Assembly: GCA_949317995.1 (NCBI GenBank)
Contig: OX439041.1
Location: forward strand, 17,515,501-17,579,500
Direction of reading: 5' to 3'
DNA from: Acholoe squamosa
Lineage: Eukaryota > Annelida > Polychaeta > Phyllodocida > Polynoidae
Length of the DNA stretch: 64,000 bases
In this document: positions 1-8,071 of the stretch, piece after piece
Position numbering within the stretch: position 1 is the stretch's first letter
Layout: the number at the start of each line of letters is the position of its first letter
The notes under the pieces: generated by a model
What the model was told of the DNA's origin: nothing
The model's database searches: none
The model's input: the letters and a program-made list of their open reading frames with translations, nothing else
Made by a program: the position numbers and the translations under genes

Positions 1-1091
1 AGCATTAGAAAATTTCTTTATTCTTAATAAAAATTTGAAGAAGTTATCTTTATCAATTTGGACATCGCAAGAAAAACAAAAGGGGGGCATATTTGGAATA
101 AGACGGTGCAAGAAAAAGGTAAAAACATGGCAACATGTACAAGCTAGAAAATTACCTGATGGACATTGCTTAACATCATGCAAAATTTAATGTTTTGTTA
201 CTTAGATGACAGTAAGAGTCAAATTAGGCTAGGTAGTGGAAAGGGGGGTATATTTCTAAGAACAGGGAGATCCCTTCTTCCTTTTATTGAAAGGATAAAG
301 TCACGACGTGAACAACAGAAAGGGGGGAAGGCGTCTGCTTGAACCAAAAAACACTTTCAGAAGGAGGGAGCGTCGAGAGGGGACCGAAGTTTTGAATGAA
401 AAACGTGAAGACATGCCTTGTTTTTGACCTCATAAAGACCACAAAGAAAAGAGGTATCATATTTAAGACAAGAAAAAGAGAGAACTTTAAGTATCTCACC
501 TTAGTGGGCTTTTTCTTCCCCATCTTAGTATTGTTTGTCGGCGGTTTGATGAGCGATAAAGGAGAAAGCGGAAGTTGCGTTATGACGTCATACGGGGAAA
601 CCGGAAAGGGGTTCCCCCGTTCTCATAAGTTGAACGCGGCTTTTACGAAAAAAAAAGCTTCGCGGAGCCAACATACGGAGGGTCCACATGTGTATACGGA
701 CTGTCCGTATGTGGGGAGCCGTATGTTAAAAAAAGGCCACATTTAGAGATAAAAGTCCGTATCCTGTGTCTCACATACGGACAGGACACGGCCACCTTTG
801 AGAAACACTTTTTGAGATAAATATTTTTTCTCCCACATGACGTCCGCATGTGGAGGCCGTATATGTATAATTCAATACCTATGAGGTGAAACATCCTCCA
901 GAATCTTTTTATTTGACATAGAGGCCATCAGAATATGCTATCATAAAAATAGAGTAGTATTTTTCTTTAACGTTGTGTGTTTGTAATTCAAATTCTAATT
1001 TGATCGAAATGAAACATAACATGTATAGACAAATATGGCTGCATAAAAATAAAAAAACGAGGGGGGGGGAATATTCATTTCTCTTTTTCAG
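1..1091. other. Non-coding flank with CATACGG motif cluster
   Basis: I see no supportable gene here. From about 660 to 860 the sequence is crowded with copies of CCGTATGTG and its complement CACATACGG in both orientations, which looks like the remains of a small palindromic transposon. The last part (about 930-1091) aligns loosely with the final intron of the copy A gene and ends in a pyrimidine tract and AG, just before the relict exon at 1092. Confidence 0.5.
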
Positions 1092-1157
1092 TTATACCAG
1101 AGGACCCTGGATCTGCATAGTCTGCACTTTGGGGAGTTGCGGTGATTAGTTAGTGAT
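1092..1157 (+). pseudogene. Relict last exon of a third orphan-domain-like gene copy
   Basis: The stretch from the acceptor AG (1090-1091) onward matches the final, membrane-spanning exon of copy A at 14802-14905. The preceding intron end (ATTCATTTCTC, pyrimidines, CAG) is also shared. Read in the corresponding frame it gives PEDPGSA, a stop, then SALWGVAVI, against PEDPSSIWWALWGIVV in copy A. A TAG at 1118-1120 stands where copy A has a Trp codon, and further stops follow (TAG, TGA after GTGATTAGT). Several codons are missing near the start of the exon. No other exon of this copy is seen to the left, so it is either truncated or extends beyond the window. I infer a dead third member of the tandem family. 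Confidence 0.7.
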
Positions 1158-1502
1158 GGGCTTGAAAATGTGTTCGAGATAAGGTCTAGAGGTAATAGAG
1201 CATGACTAGTGTCATAAATTATCTTGATGATCCATGATTGCCGTAAGATATGCAAGATCGACAGGACAAGACCTCATATCAGTTAGCAGTAAAGGTGTAT
1301 TTATTCCAGCATATTGTACAGAATTTTAAGGTATATGTGTTGATAGTATGGTGGCGTATGCTGGTCGCTCTGAGGATAGGTCACAGCGTGTGGGTATATG
1401 TAATTACTGGAATTCTCAGTGCTTTTCCTGGATATTCCCATGCACATACCTGTCGATATTGCACACCATGAAGGCTGTAGCATCACTTTTGTAAGGCGTG
1501 CG

Positions 1503-1548
1503 GTTATCCAAGGATAACAGGCATCCGGTGCAGTTATCCATGGATAAC
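1503..1548. repeat. Pair of 16-bp perfect palindromes
   Basis: Two perfect palindromes, GTTATCCAAGGATAAC (1503-1518, with a central AAGG/CCTT asymmetry absent on folding: it reads the same on both strands) and GTTATCCATGGATAAC (1533-1548), are spaced 30 bp apart. Each contains inverted TTATCC/GGATAA half-sites, which resemble GATA-factor cores. The function is unknown. Confidence 0.5.
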
Positions 1549-1606
1549 CTGCACACCTTACATGTCCTTACATGTCATATGTTACATGTTAAAACCTATG
1601 AAATTT

Positions 1607-1890
1607 TCATGGTAAGGGTAGGGATCGAACCAGCAGTCTCAAATCCCAAGTCCAACTCCCTATGCAGTGCGCCACAGGGACTGACGAGAGGTGGTTGGCT
1701 AGAACCAGGTCTCGATATGATACAAAGCCCAGGGAGGCAACGACTGCGGGCTGTCCGCTACCATAACCGCGGGACGCATTCAAACATAGCCAAGCCGAGA
1801 CAGCCGCTGAAGGAGGAGACGCGGCGGTCAGCGCATTGCGCTCAGCCGTCAGAGGTAGGCGGGTCGAGTCCCGGTCCCGGCGCATCTTTT
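1607..1890. repeat. tRNA-derived (SINE-head-like) sequences with a Pol III terminator
   Basis: On the minus strand, 1680 to 1610 reads like a tRNA gene: an A-box-like TGGCGCACTGCAT and a B-box GGTTCGATCCC at tRNA spacing. On the plus strand, 1815-1885 is a second tRNA-like stretch with the B-box-like GGGTCGAGTCCCGG, followed at once by a run of seven Ts, a typical Pol III terminator. Neither can be assigned an anticodon with confidence. I take them as SINE heads or tRNA pseudogenes rather than working tRNA genes. Confidence 0.45.
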
Positions 1891-2150
1891 TTTCACCGTG
1901 TGCGCTGTAGCTGTCTGCTGCTGGGCGACAAGGTGTATTATACGCAAACATAACCGCGAGACGCATCTTTTTTTCGCCGTGTGCGCTGTAGCTGTCCACT
2001 GCCGGGCGACGAGTTGTATGTACTGATTGTACACAAACATAACCGCGAGACACATTCAAAGCAAGCTAAGCCAAGACGGGTGCTGTAGCAGTCCGCTGCC
2101 AGGCGCCGAGGTGTATGTACCGATCGTGTACACACAATGGCTGGCTTCAA
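1760..2150. repeat. Imperfect ~90-bp tandem repeat array
   Basis: Units share CATAACCGCGAGACGCAT, CCGTGTGCGCTGTAGCTGTC and GCCGGGCGACGAGGTGTAT-like blocks, at roughly 1761, 1887-1966, 1967-2055 and 2056-2145. The array is attached to the tRNA-like heads and may be the body of a composite SINE. Open frames across it (for example 1498-1953) are by-products of the repeat. Confidence 0.6.
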
Positions 2151-2280
2151 GTCCCGGGGAAGGGGAACAATTTTTGTTTTCAACTTGAATTTATTGGTAT
2201 TCTATTGATTATCTATTGGTTTCGTGGAATAAAATAGGTAGTCAATGGTTAATGCATGACTTGTGTGTGTCAGCAAAGGC

Positions 2281-2313
2281 TAATTACACTTGGGCTACGC
2301 CCTCGTGTAATTA
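2281..2313. repeat. Short inverted repeat (hairpin)
   Basis: The arms TAATTACAC and GTGTAATTA flank GGGC/GCCC. A 33-bp hairpin, probably the remnant of a palindromic element; nothing else coding is near it. Confidence 0.5.
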
Positions 2314-2458
2314 TCCTTCACTCATCATGAATTATTGATTACTTGTTCACTATAGCAATAGGCAGGTGGTGTATATATACATATGGTACAGTAAGGTTTA
2401 TGATATATGGCTGCAATGAAATATGTAGCTATGTTTAATATTTGTAGAAAACGATTTC

Positions 2459-2472
2459 AGTATATATATACA

Positions 2473-2507
<35 letters not shown>

Positions 2508-2512
2508 GGTAC
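2459..2512. repeat. (TACA)n microsatellite
   Basis: About eight tandem copies of TACA are flanked by TA repeats. A simple repeat. Confidence 0.9.
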
Positions 2513-2597
2513 TATATACACTCGTGTATATTTATATAATTAGCCGCGGACGGTTAGGGACTACTTGCAGCTCATAAGGATACCAATGATGTCATAG

Positions 2598-2640
2598 TAT
2601 GACGTCACAGTCAACATACCACTGGTATAAAAGGGGGTGG
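2598..2640 (+). promoter_or_regulatory. Candidate core promoter: CRE-like site plus TATA box
   Basis: A perfect CRE palindrome TGACGTCA (2600-2607) is followed about 20 bp later by TATAAAAG (2626-2633) in a G-rich context. About 105 bp further on begins the recombinase reading frame at 2739. Spacing and composition fit a Pol II core promoter, perhaps the element's own. There is no transcript evidence. Confidence 0.4.
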
Positions 2641-2738
2641 TTTCAAAGTAACCGTCAATTGGCTCGATTCACCTGGACAGGTAACACCACGCTGGGTGTT
2701 CCCTCGAAATTTTAAATTTAAAGTAGTTTTTTTCTGGA

Positions 2739-3414
2739 TTGTTGCTTGAATATCGGCTAAAGCATGGGGAAAAAACTACTGCAGGTGCTAAGAAGAAAGG
2801 TTCGTCGAAAAAATCGGCTAAATCGGCTAAAACGGAGAGAGAATCAGCCAATTTGGGATCTTCGAGCAGTCTAACTTCTCTATGTGGGGGAGCATACTGG
2901 AAATTTTGGATGGCAATTTTAACATGCTATAGGGGTGTTCTACGAGTGGGGCATGTAGTCAAGTCTCCACACTCTTTAAGGGTTGGTGATATTATTTTTC
3001 ACCAGGATTATCTGTCTATATGTATCAGAACTTCAAAAACTGATCAGCTTGGTAAAAATTCTTTTACTATTTATTTATCAAAGGATGTTAAATCTTCTTT
3101 ATGTCCTTACCAAGGTCTAAAAAAACTTGTGCATGGGTAGGAGAAGTAAGGAGTATGTGTTTAAGCCTTTGCTGTATCAGTATGTCAACTCTAAGCTAAA
3201 ATCTTTATCAATTAAAGCTGGTATCGAAGGCCATGTTTCTACCCATTCTTTAAGGCACAGTGGTGCTACGTTATTAAAAGATGCTGGACTCAGTATAGAG
3301 TCTATCAAAAAGAGGGTCAATTGGAAATCCAACGCGGTGTTTAATTATCTACATAATTACAAGGATGAGCTGTTGGAGTTGGATAGGTTATGTCAATCTC
3401 ATTTGCAATGCTGA
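2739..3414 (+). pseudogene. Tyrosine recombinase of a Crypton/Ngaro/DIRS-type element, frameshifted
   Basis: Two overlapping frames together span a phage-integrase-type tyrosine recombinase domain. The first (2739-3140) starts with a Lys/Ser-rich stretch and then carries the first catalytic arginine in YRGVLRVGHV and the strand with the conserved lysine in RTSKTDQ. The second (about 3127-3414) holds HSLRHSGATLL (His and second Arg of the active site), the Trp/His position in NWKSN, and the candidate nucleophile Tyr in VFNYLH. The frames are joined at an A7 run (3119-3125), so a one-base slip has broken the gene; programmed shifting is less likely. It would cut and join DNA to insert the element. 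Only the recombinase is present here, with no reverse transcriptase upstream, so a Crypton (recombinase-only transposon) or the 3' end of a DIRS/Ngaro retroelement are both possible. Confidence 0.8.
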
Positions 3415-3638
3415 TTGATATTTGTTTTCACATGTGTTTGGCGTGTTTTTTGTGTGTTTTTTGGCATGTATGGTGCTGATAGCCCCAAGGTCAGTAACCC
3501 ACCAAACTTATGTGTTCTGTTAGATCATTAATACATGTATATATTTATTAGTACCTGATTATTATCGGTATCCCCTTTTATCTATCATTATCTCATCTAT
3601 TTATTACCGGTATATTTTTCCCTGGTAGCGAGATAACT

Positions 3639-3692
<54 letters not shown>

Positions 3693-3955
3693 AACATGTT
3701 AAGACCCCGGCACTTATATATAACTAGTACCAGTGCCTGTTCTGTAATTGAACCTATGCTAGCGAAATGTGTACTCTCCGCCATATACGGGCGGAGGTGG
3801 TCATTGGTGCCCGAGTGGCTCTACCGCATGCATGGCAGCCAGACTCAACCATGCTTCACACTGCGTCCCCACTCATCCCCCAGTGGTGCTCGTGGTCAGA
3901 GCGTTTTTCTGTGAGCAGCTCACTTGCTCTCCCTTGTCTCTCTCCACCCCACATA
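3415..3955. other. Non-coding spacer with TA microsatellite
   Basis: AT-rich sequence downstream of the recombinase. A (TA)n microsatellite occupies about 3638-3689. The stretch 3770-3955 is GC-richer and directly precedes the gag-like start, so it is probably the 5' leader of that element. No gene seen. Confidence 0.5.
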
Positions 3956-5137
3956 ATGGCTACATCACGTTGTAGCTCTAGGAGAGTTCAGGCTCTTAAA
4001 AATGGAACTCCCATTGTCCAAAATCAGGATTTGCCTGTTCAAATGGACGACGATGGGGATTCTGATGCATCTACCAATACACTCTACATGTTGGCACCTG
4101 GTAGCAGTGGGACTAGTGCACTTCCAGTCACCACTACCCCTCCTCGCAAAAAGAAGGCTTCTAAACATGATAGGAGGCTCAAGGCTCTGGAGAAACAGGT
4201 CTCACAGCTTCTAAGCATAATGCAAAAGAAGCGACATCTGAGGAGTGGACGTCGGGCAGCAGTTTCATCTCTAAAAAGAAACCAGTGTCTCCTGCTCACC
4301 CCCGTGCTAAGGGACTCAGCCAGCGTCCAAAGGGTCTCTCTATGTCATCTGATTCTGAATCTGATAGTGATGATGACATAGATCCTCCAGCACTGGATAC
4401 ACCTACAGATGAAGGTATAGAAAGGATTGCATTTGATTTGGACGTTGCTACAGGCAACCCCCATGCTAAATCTAAAAAGGGAACACAGGATCCTATCCAC
4501 TACCCTCGTCCATACATGATGCTGCATCGTGATGTTCTTATAACCTTGAAAGACAGGGTTTCTAGTGATGATCTTACATACCAGGAATACGTGCTGGGTA
4601 TGATTAGGATCATTGCTAGGGCCTACAAAAGAAAAGACATGGTTGCCTCATTGATTAATCACTTTGTTGTTGTTGCTGAGGATGCCCTTGACATGGGATG
4701 CAGTTAAGTGGTTCACTAACACCTGCTTTGATATGTTGGATAGGAAAGAACTGAAGTGGTCATGGACTGAGCAGATAAGAGAGCTATGTTACAGGGCTGC
4801 TTGGAGGTCTCCCAAGGATTCTACTCATCAGAAAAATGTTGTCATCACCCCCTGCCCGGAATACAATGATGACACCTGCACACATGAAGGCCAGCATCGT
4901 GAAGGTAGGCTTCTACTTAAGCACAAGTGTGCTGTGTGCTGGTTTGGCCTTGGTCTTAAGGAGTGCTCACACACCTCCAAGCTCTGCCTTAAAAAACCGA
5001 GACTACTCATCAAGTCTGACCCCCAGCAGCCTCCTCCTCCCGTACACAAACCATACAAACACAATCAGTATAAAAAGAGGGACCCTCACACTGACCAGGC
5101 TGCTCATGTACCCTCCACCCCTGCTGCAAAAAACTAG
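3956..5137 (+). pseudogene. Gag-like protein of a DIRS/Ngaro-type retroelement, broken by frameshifts
   Basis: A gag-like coding region begins at ATG 3956 (MATSRCSSRRVQ). In order it shows an acidic, Ser/Thr-rich part, a basic patch (PPRKKKASKHDRR) leading into a coiled-coil-like heptad stretch, then after a frame change near 4220-4285 an acidic linker (SDSESDSDDDID) and a helical core. After a second frame change near 4690 come a Trp/Arg-rich part and a Cys/His cluster: CPEYNDDTCTHEGQH, then HKCAVCW, then HTSKLC. This resembles the zinc-binding motif at the end of DIRS/Ngaro gag proteins. The C-terminus is Pro/Lys/His-rich. The two frame changes mean it is decayed. It follows the recombinase in the same orientation, the reverse of the usual gag-RT-recombinase order, so the two pieces may come from neighbouring copies. 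Confidence 0.65.
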
Positions 5138-5309
5138 AGGGGTCGGGCTTCCCGCCAACGGACCCAGCTCCCCGTGGGCAGCCCCCTCCTCTCCTCCCAG
5201 CAGTCCAGCTATGCTCTCCGGTCTGTTGCACCCAACGTTCACGACGTTTCTACAATGGGAATTCCCCTGATGCAAGCTCCAAGCAGAGTATGCCTCCTGC
5301 CAGTGTTGT

Positions 5310-5560
5310 GTTCTGCTTGGAGAGCGGCGAAGTTGGCATTGTGGTTGTGCAATACTTGTCCTAAGTAGGCCGATTGATAGGTACAAGCCTTACCAGGATA
5401 GCTGCTGGAACATTGGAAGGTACATTCATGGCTTAATTGAAGTAATAGTATCCTAGTTCTTCCCAAACACTATGAGGTGGATATCGTAGACTGAGGGAGT
5501 CAAGCAAACACTGAGTTAGCTATTTTGTCAGTGTGCCAGGTGCTAGGTCTCACAGGGGTC
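5310..5560. repeat. Dispersed or duplicated block, copy 1
   Basis: This block aligns, with gaps, to 36707-36975. Shared islands include GTGTTCTGCTTGGAGAG, GTTGTGCAATA, TGAGGTGGATATC, CAAGCAAACACTG and TCTGTCAGTGTGCCAGGT-like sequence. One copy lies upstream of each intact orphan-domain-like gene (about 2.8 kb before A, about 0.75 kb before B). It may have been duplicated together with the genes, or it may be an unrelated repeat. No convincing reading frame. Confidence 0.65.
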
Positions 5561-5751
5561 TCACCCTCAGGTCTACACCTGAGGACATAATGGTTTATAA
5601 GGTATCCTAAACACACATGAAACCTCCATTGGAAATGTGTACATTACAAGCAACGTATGGGCATTGATTGCTGAATGCCAACCGGCAGATGTAGGTCAGA
5701 AATGTGGGGATATCTTTTCGAAAGGATGGTATGATATTCAGTTTGGTATTA

Positions 5752-6058
5752 GGGAGTGATCATTTTTTAACAACGGGGGGGGGGGGGGGGCTGGTGGGTT
5801 TGAGGGGGGGGTCAGAATTTTTTCAACCCCTTGACCAGGGGGGGGTCAGAATTTTTTCAATACCTCTATGCGGGGGGGTCAAAATAATTTCACCTGTTTT
5901 CAGTAGAAAACCCCGCCCGTTACTATATGCTAAAAGGGGACGTTCGTGCGTGATTTTTGTCCCTTATGGGGGGGTCGAGAGGGAGGGGTCAAAATTTTTT
6001 TCGTGCGTCCGTGCGCAAACCCACCAGCCCCCCCTGTTGTTAAAAAATGATCACTCCC
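5752..6058. mobile_element. G-rich Tourist/Harbinger-like MITE, copy 1
   Basis: Long terminal inverted repeats begin GGGAGTGATCA, continue into a T/A run, AACAAC, then long G tracts and GGTGGGTTTG. The far end is the complement, closing with TGATCACTCCC. The interior has G-rich direct blocks (GGGGGTCAGAATTTTTTC). The flanks are TTA on the left and TAA on the right. Reading frames within it are incidental. Confidence 0.75.
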
Positions 6059-7036
6059 TAAATATCTCCTAGTGTTTTGCCACTCATGTGGGTCACTTAC
6101 TATAATGGCCCGTTTTAGCACCAGGGCCTTAAATAAGCTTCAGGCTGGACTAAGCACCAAAGGTATAGCATGTATTAAGATTAATCTTAAGCACTAAAAC
6201 TGTATTCAAAAAAGCACCTGTCTTGTATATATGCGCCAGGGGAAAAGTGCGATTGAAATCAATGAGCACCATGAACCGGTGGATGTTTTTTTCCAACCAC
6301 TACGGTACCTCTCACTCAAAGGCTATGCAGGGATGGCACATCAAGTGCTCAAGTCATGATAGGGGATGTATACTACACATGCCTGCCCTTTCTCCCTTTC
6401 CATGTAGAAATTAACCTCTAGGCTATAGATGTATTGTCTTATTACAAATTCACTATATTTGAACAATCTTTTTTTATTCCAAAACATCCACATAGAGGTT
6501 ATGCTAATTGCAGCTATATCTGTTTTGTGAGGCTGTCACTCCTCTTAATGAAGGAGATTGTGATCCTCCACTGTTGCCATTGGAAGAAGGAGGAATTGTA
6601 CAGTAAAGCAATACCGTAGTGGCTCATATAAGAGCCTGGGTGCTCATTAATTTCAATCCCCTGGTGCTTATTAGGGAGGTTAATATACGGACCGTACGCC
6701 AACGTTTACATATAGCGCCATAGGTCATGTGGGGGGAATCCCAAGCCAGGGGGAATAGATATAAAAAAAAATCATCTAATATATGTATAATTGTGAAAGG
6801 TCTGCCAAACTAACAAATAGATATGTCACTAGCTTCTGTAGGTGTAGATTTGCCCAAATGTAATTATGTATGAGGGTAATCACCTTTTGTTTGTAGCCCT
6901 TTTGGCCATTCTGTTGTTGCCACCTACTGCAAGTGTTGATAGCCTCATGCAGGGTCATTCTATCTTAACCACATTACCTGTACCTGTACTGCAACCTGTA
7001 CTTGTAGGCCTTGGCGTTCCCGTACAGGTAGACATC
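6059..7036. other. Intergenic stretch, no gene recognised
   Basis: There are only short frames. One at 6866-7048 begins with a hydrophobic signal-like segment, but its 3' part runs into the dispersed repeat at 7037, so I do not call it. AAAAATTAAT-rich sequence with no clear structure otherwise. Confidence 0.5.
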
Positions 7037-7217
7037 GGGCTTCCCTAGCCCACTTAAATGGGTCTATATCTCCTCTTTCCTATCCCCTCGGATGTGTGTG
7101 GTGCACATGTGCGGGCACCAACACATTCCTCTGTGAAATTGCATAATATAGTTATCGCCATGAATATGACCATAGCTGTCGAAATGGCGTTAAACATCTA
7201 TTACTCACTCACTCACA
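7037..7217 (-). repeat. GTGAGTGAGTGA dispersed repeat, copy 1 (minus)
   Basis: This is the reverse complement of 47078-47256. Read on the minus strand it starts with GTGAGTGAGTGAG, then TTTAACGCCATTTCGACAGC, ATATTCATGGCGA, AATGTGTT, GCACATGTGC and CCCACTT, and ends in GGGAAGCCCG. About 180 bp and non-coding, it looks like a short retroposon or non-autonomous element. I remember similar TTTAACGCC-type repeats in molluscs. Confidence 0.75.
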
Positions 7218-8071
7218 GGTAGACATTCCTAACCTATCTATTATATGAGACAGCTGCTTATTTGAATACTGTTTCTAGTGGTTAAGATCAATTTCAGTAC
7301 CCCTTTACTCTATCATAAACACTAATAATGTAAAAAAATACTGTTTTGTTGGAAAATAACCAAAGAAATGTGATGTTTTTGTCCTAAAATTGGTTCTAGA
7401 GGGAATCTTTTAGCTCTGTTTTCGGTTCTGGGTTCCTGAAGGAATTTTAAAATAAGTTTGTGGCAAAAGTTCCCAATTGGAATAGGGGAGTGGTTTCTAT
7501 GGCAACCAGAAATTGCCTTATCTGCCAATTTTCTGTTTCCATGGCAACCAACATTCCAAAAATGGAACATTTTCAGTGGAGATTAAGTGGTGATATTAAG
7601 CATACCACTGGATTCCTTATTAAAAGTTTTACCCATATACTGCCCCCTGGTGGCCGAAACCAGTACTAAAAATCCCCCCGGAGGCGCATTCTCGTCTGTT
7701 GGGCCACAAATAATTCACTTGAGCTACACTATATCGGGATTATAAATCTCCAGTCACAGTTTAAGTGATTTTCCATGTTCCCATTCTGTTCTATCTTGTA
7801 GGTGAAATGTTGATGGAATGGTGACAGAATACCCAATCTTCATTACAATACTGTCACCATTCTTCGCTATCTTGGGTGGAATGGTGACAGAATACCCATT
7901 CTGTGCATAAGGCTGCACGGAATAGTGGCAGAAAAGTGATAAAATGGTGACTGCCAGATGTTGGTGCAAGAACCCCTTAAGCCAAAGCCACATATAAATC
8001 CTTCAACAGCTGTTGTTCCCTTCGGGGTTTGAGAACGTTACCTTTACATGTATTTAAGAACACAGACTGCG
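7218..8071. other. Upstream region of copy A
   Basis: No gene. A 65-bp spaced direct repeat (GGAATGGTGACAGAATACCC at about 7814 and 7879) is the main feature. The stretch 7400-7570 contains TATGGCAACC and CATGGCAACC blocks. I could not identify a TATA box or an upstream exon for copy A with confidence. Confidence 0.4.

Noticed and set aside
1498..2183. Open frames of 68-151 codons across the tRNA-like repeat block
   Set aside because: They consist of the ~90-bp repeat read in several frames on both strands.
6866..7048. 60-codon frame with a hydrophobic leader
   Set aside because: The 3' end runs into a dispersed repeat, there is no splice or polyadenylation support, and the composition after the leader is a short direct repeat.
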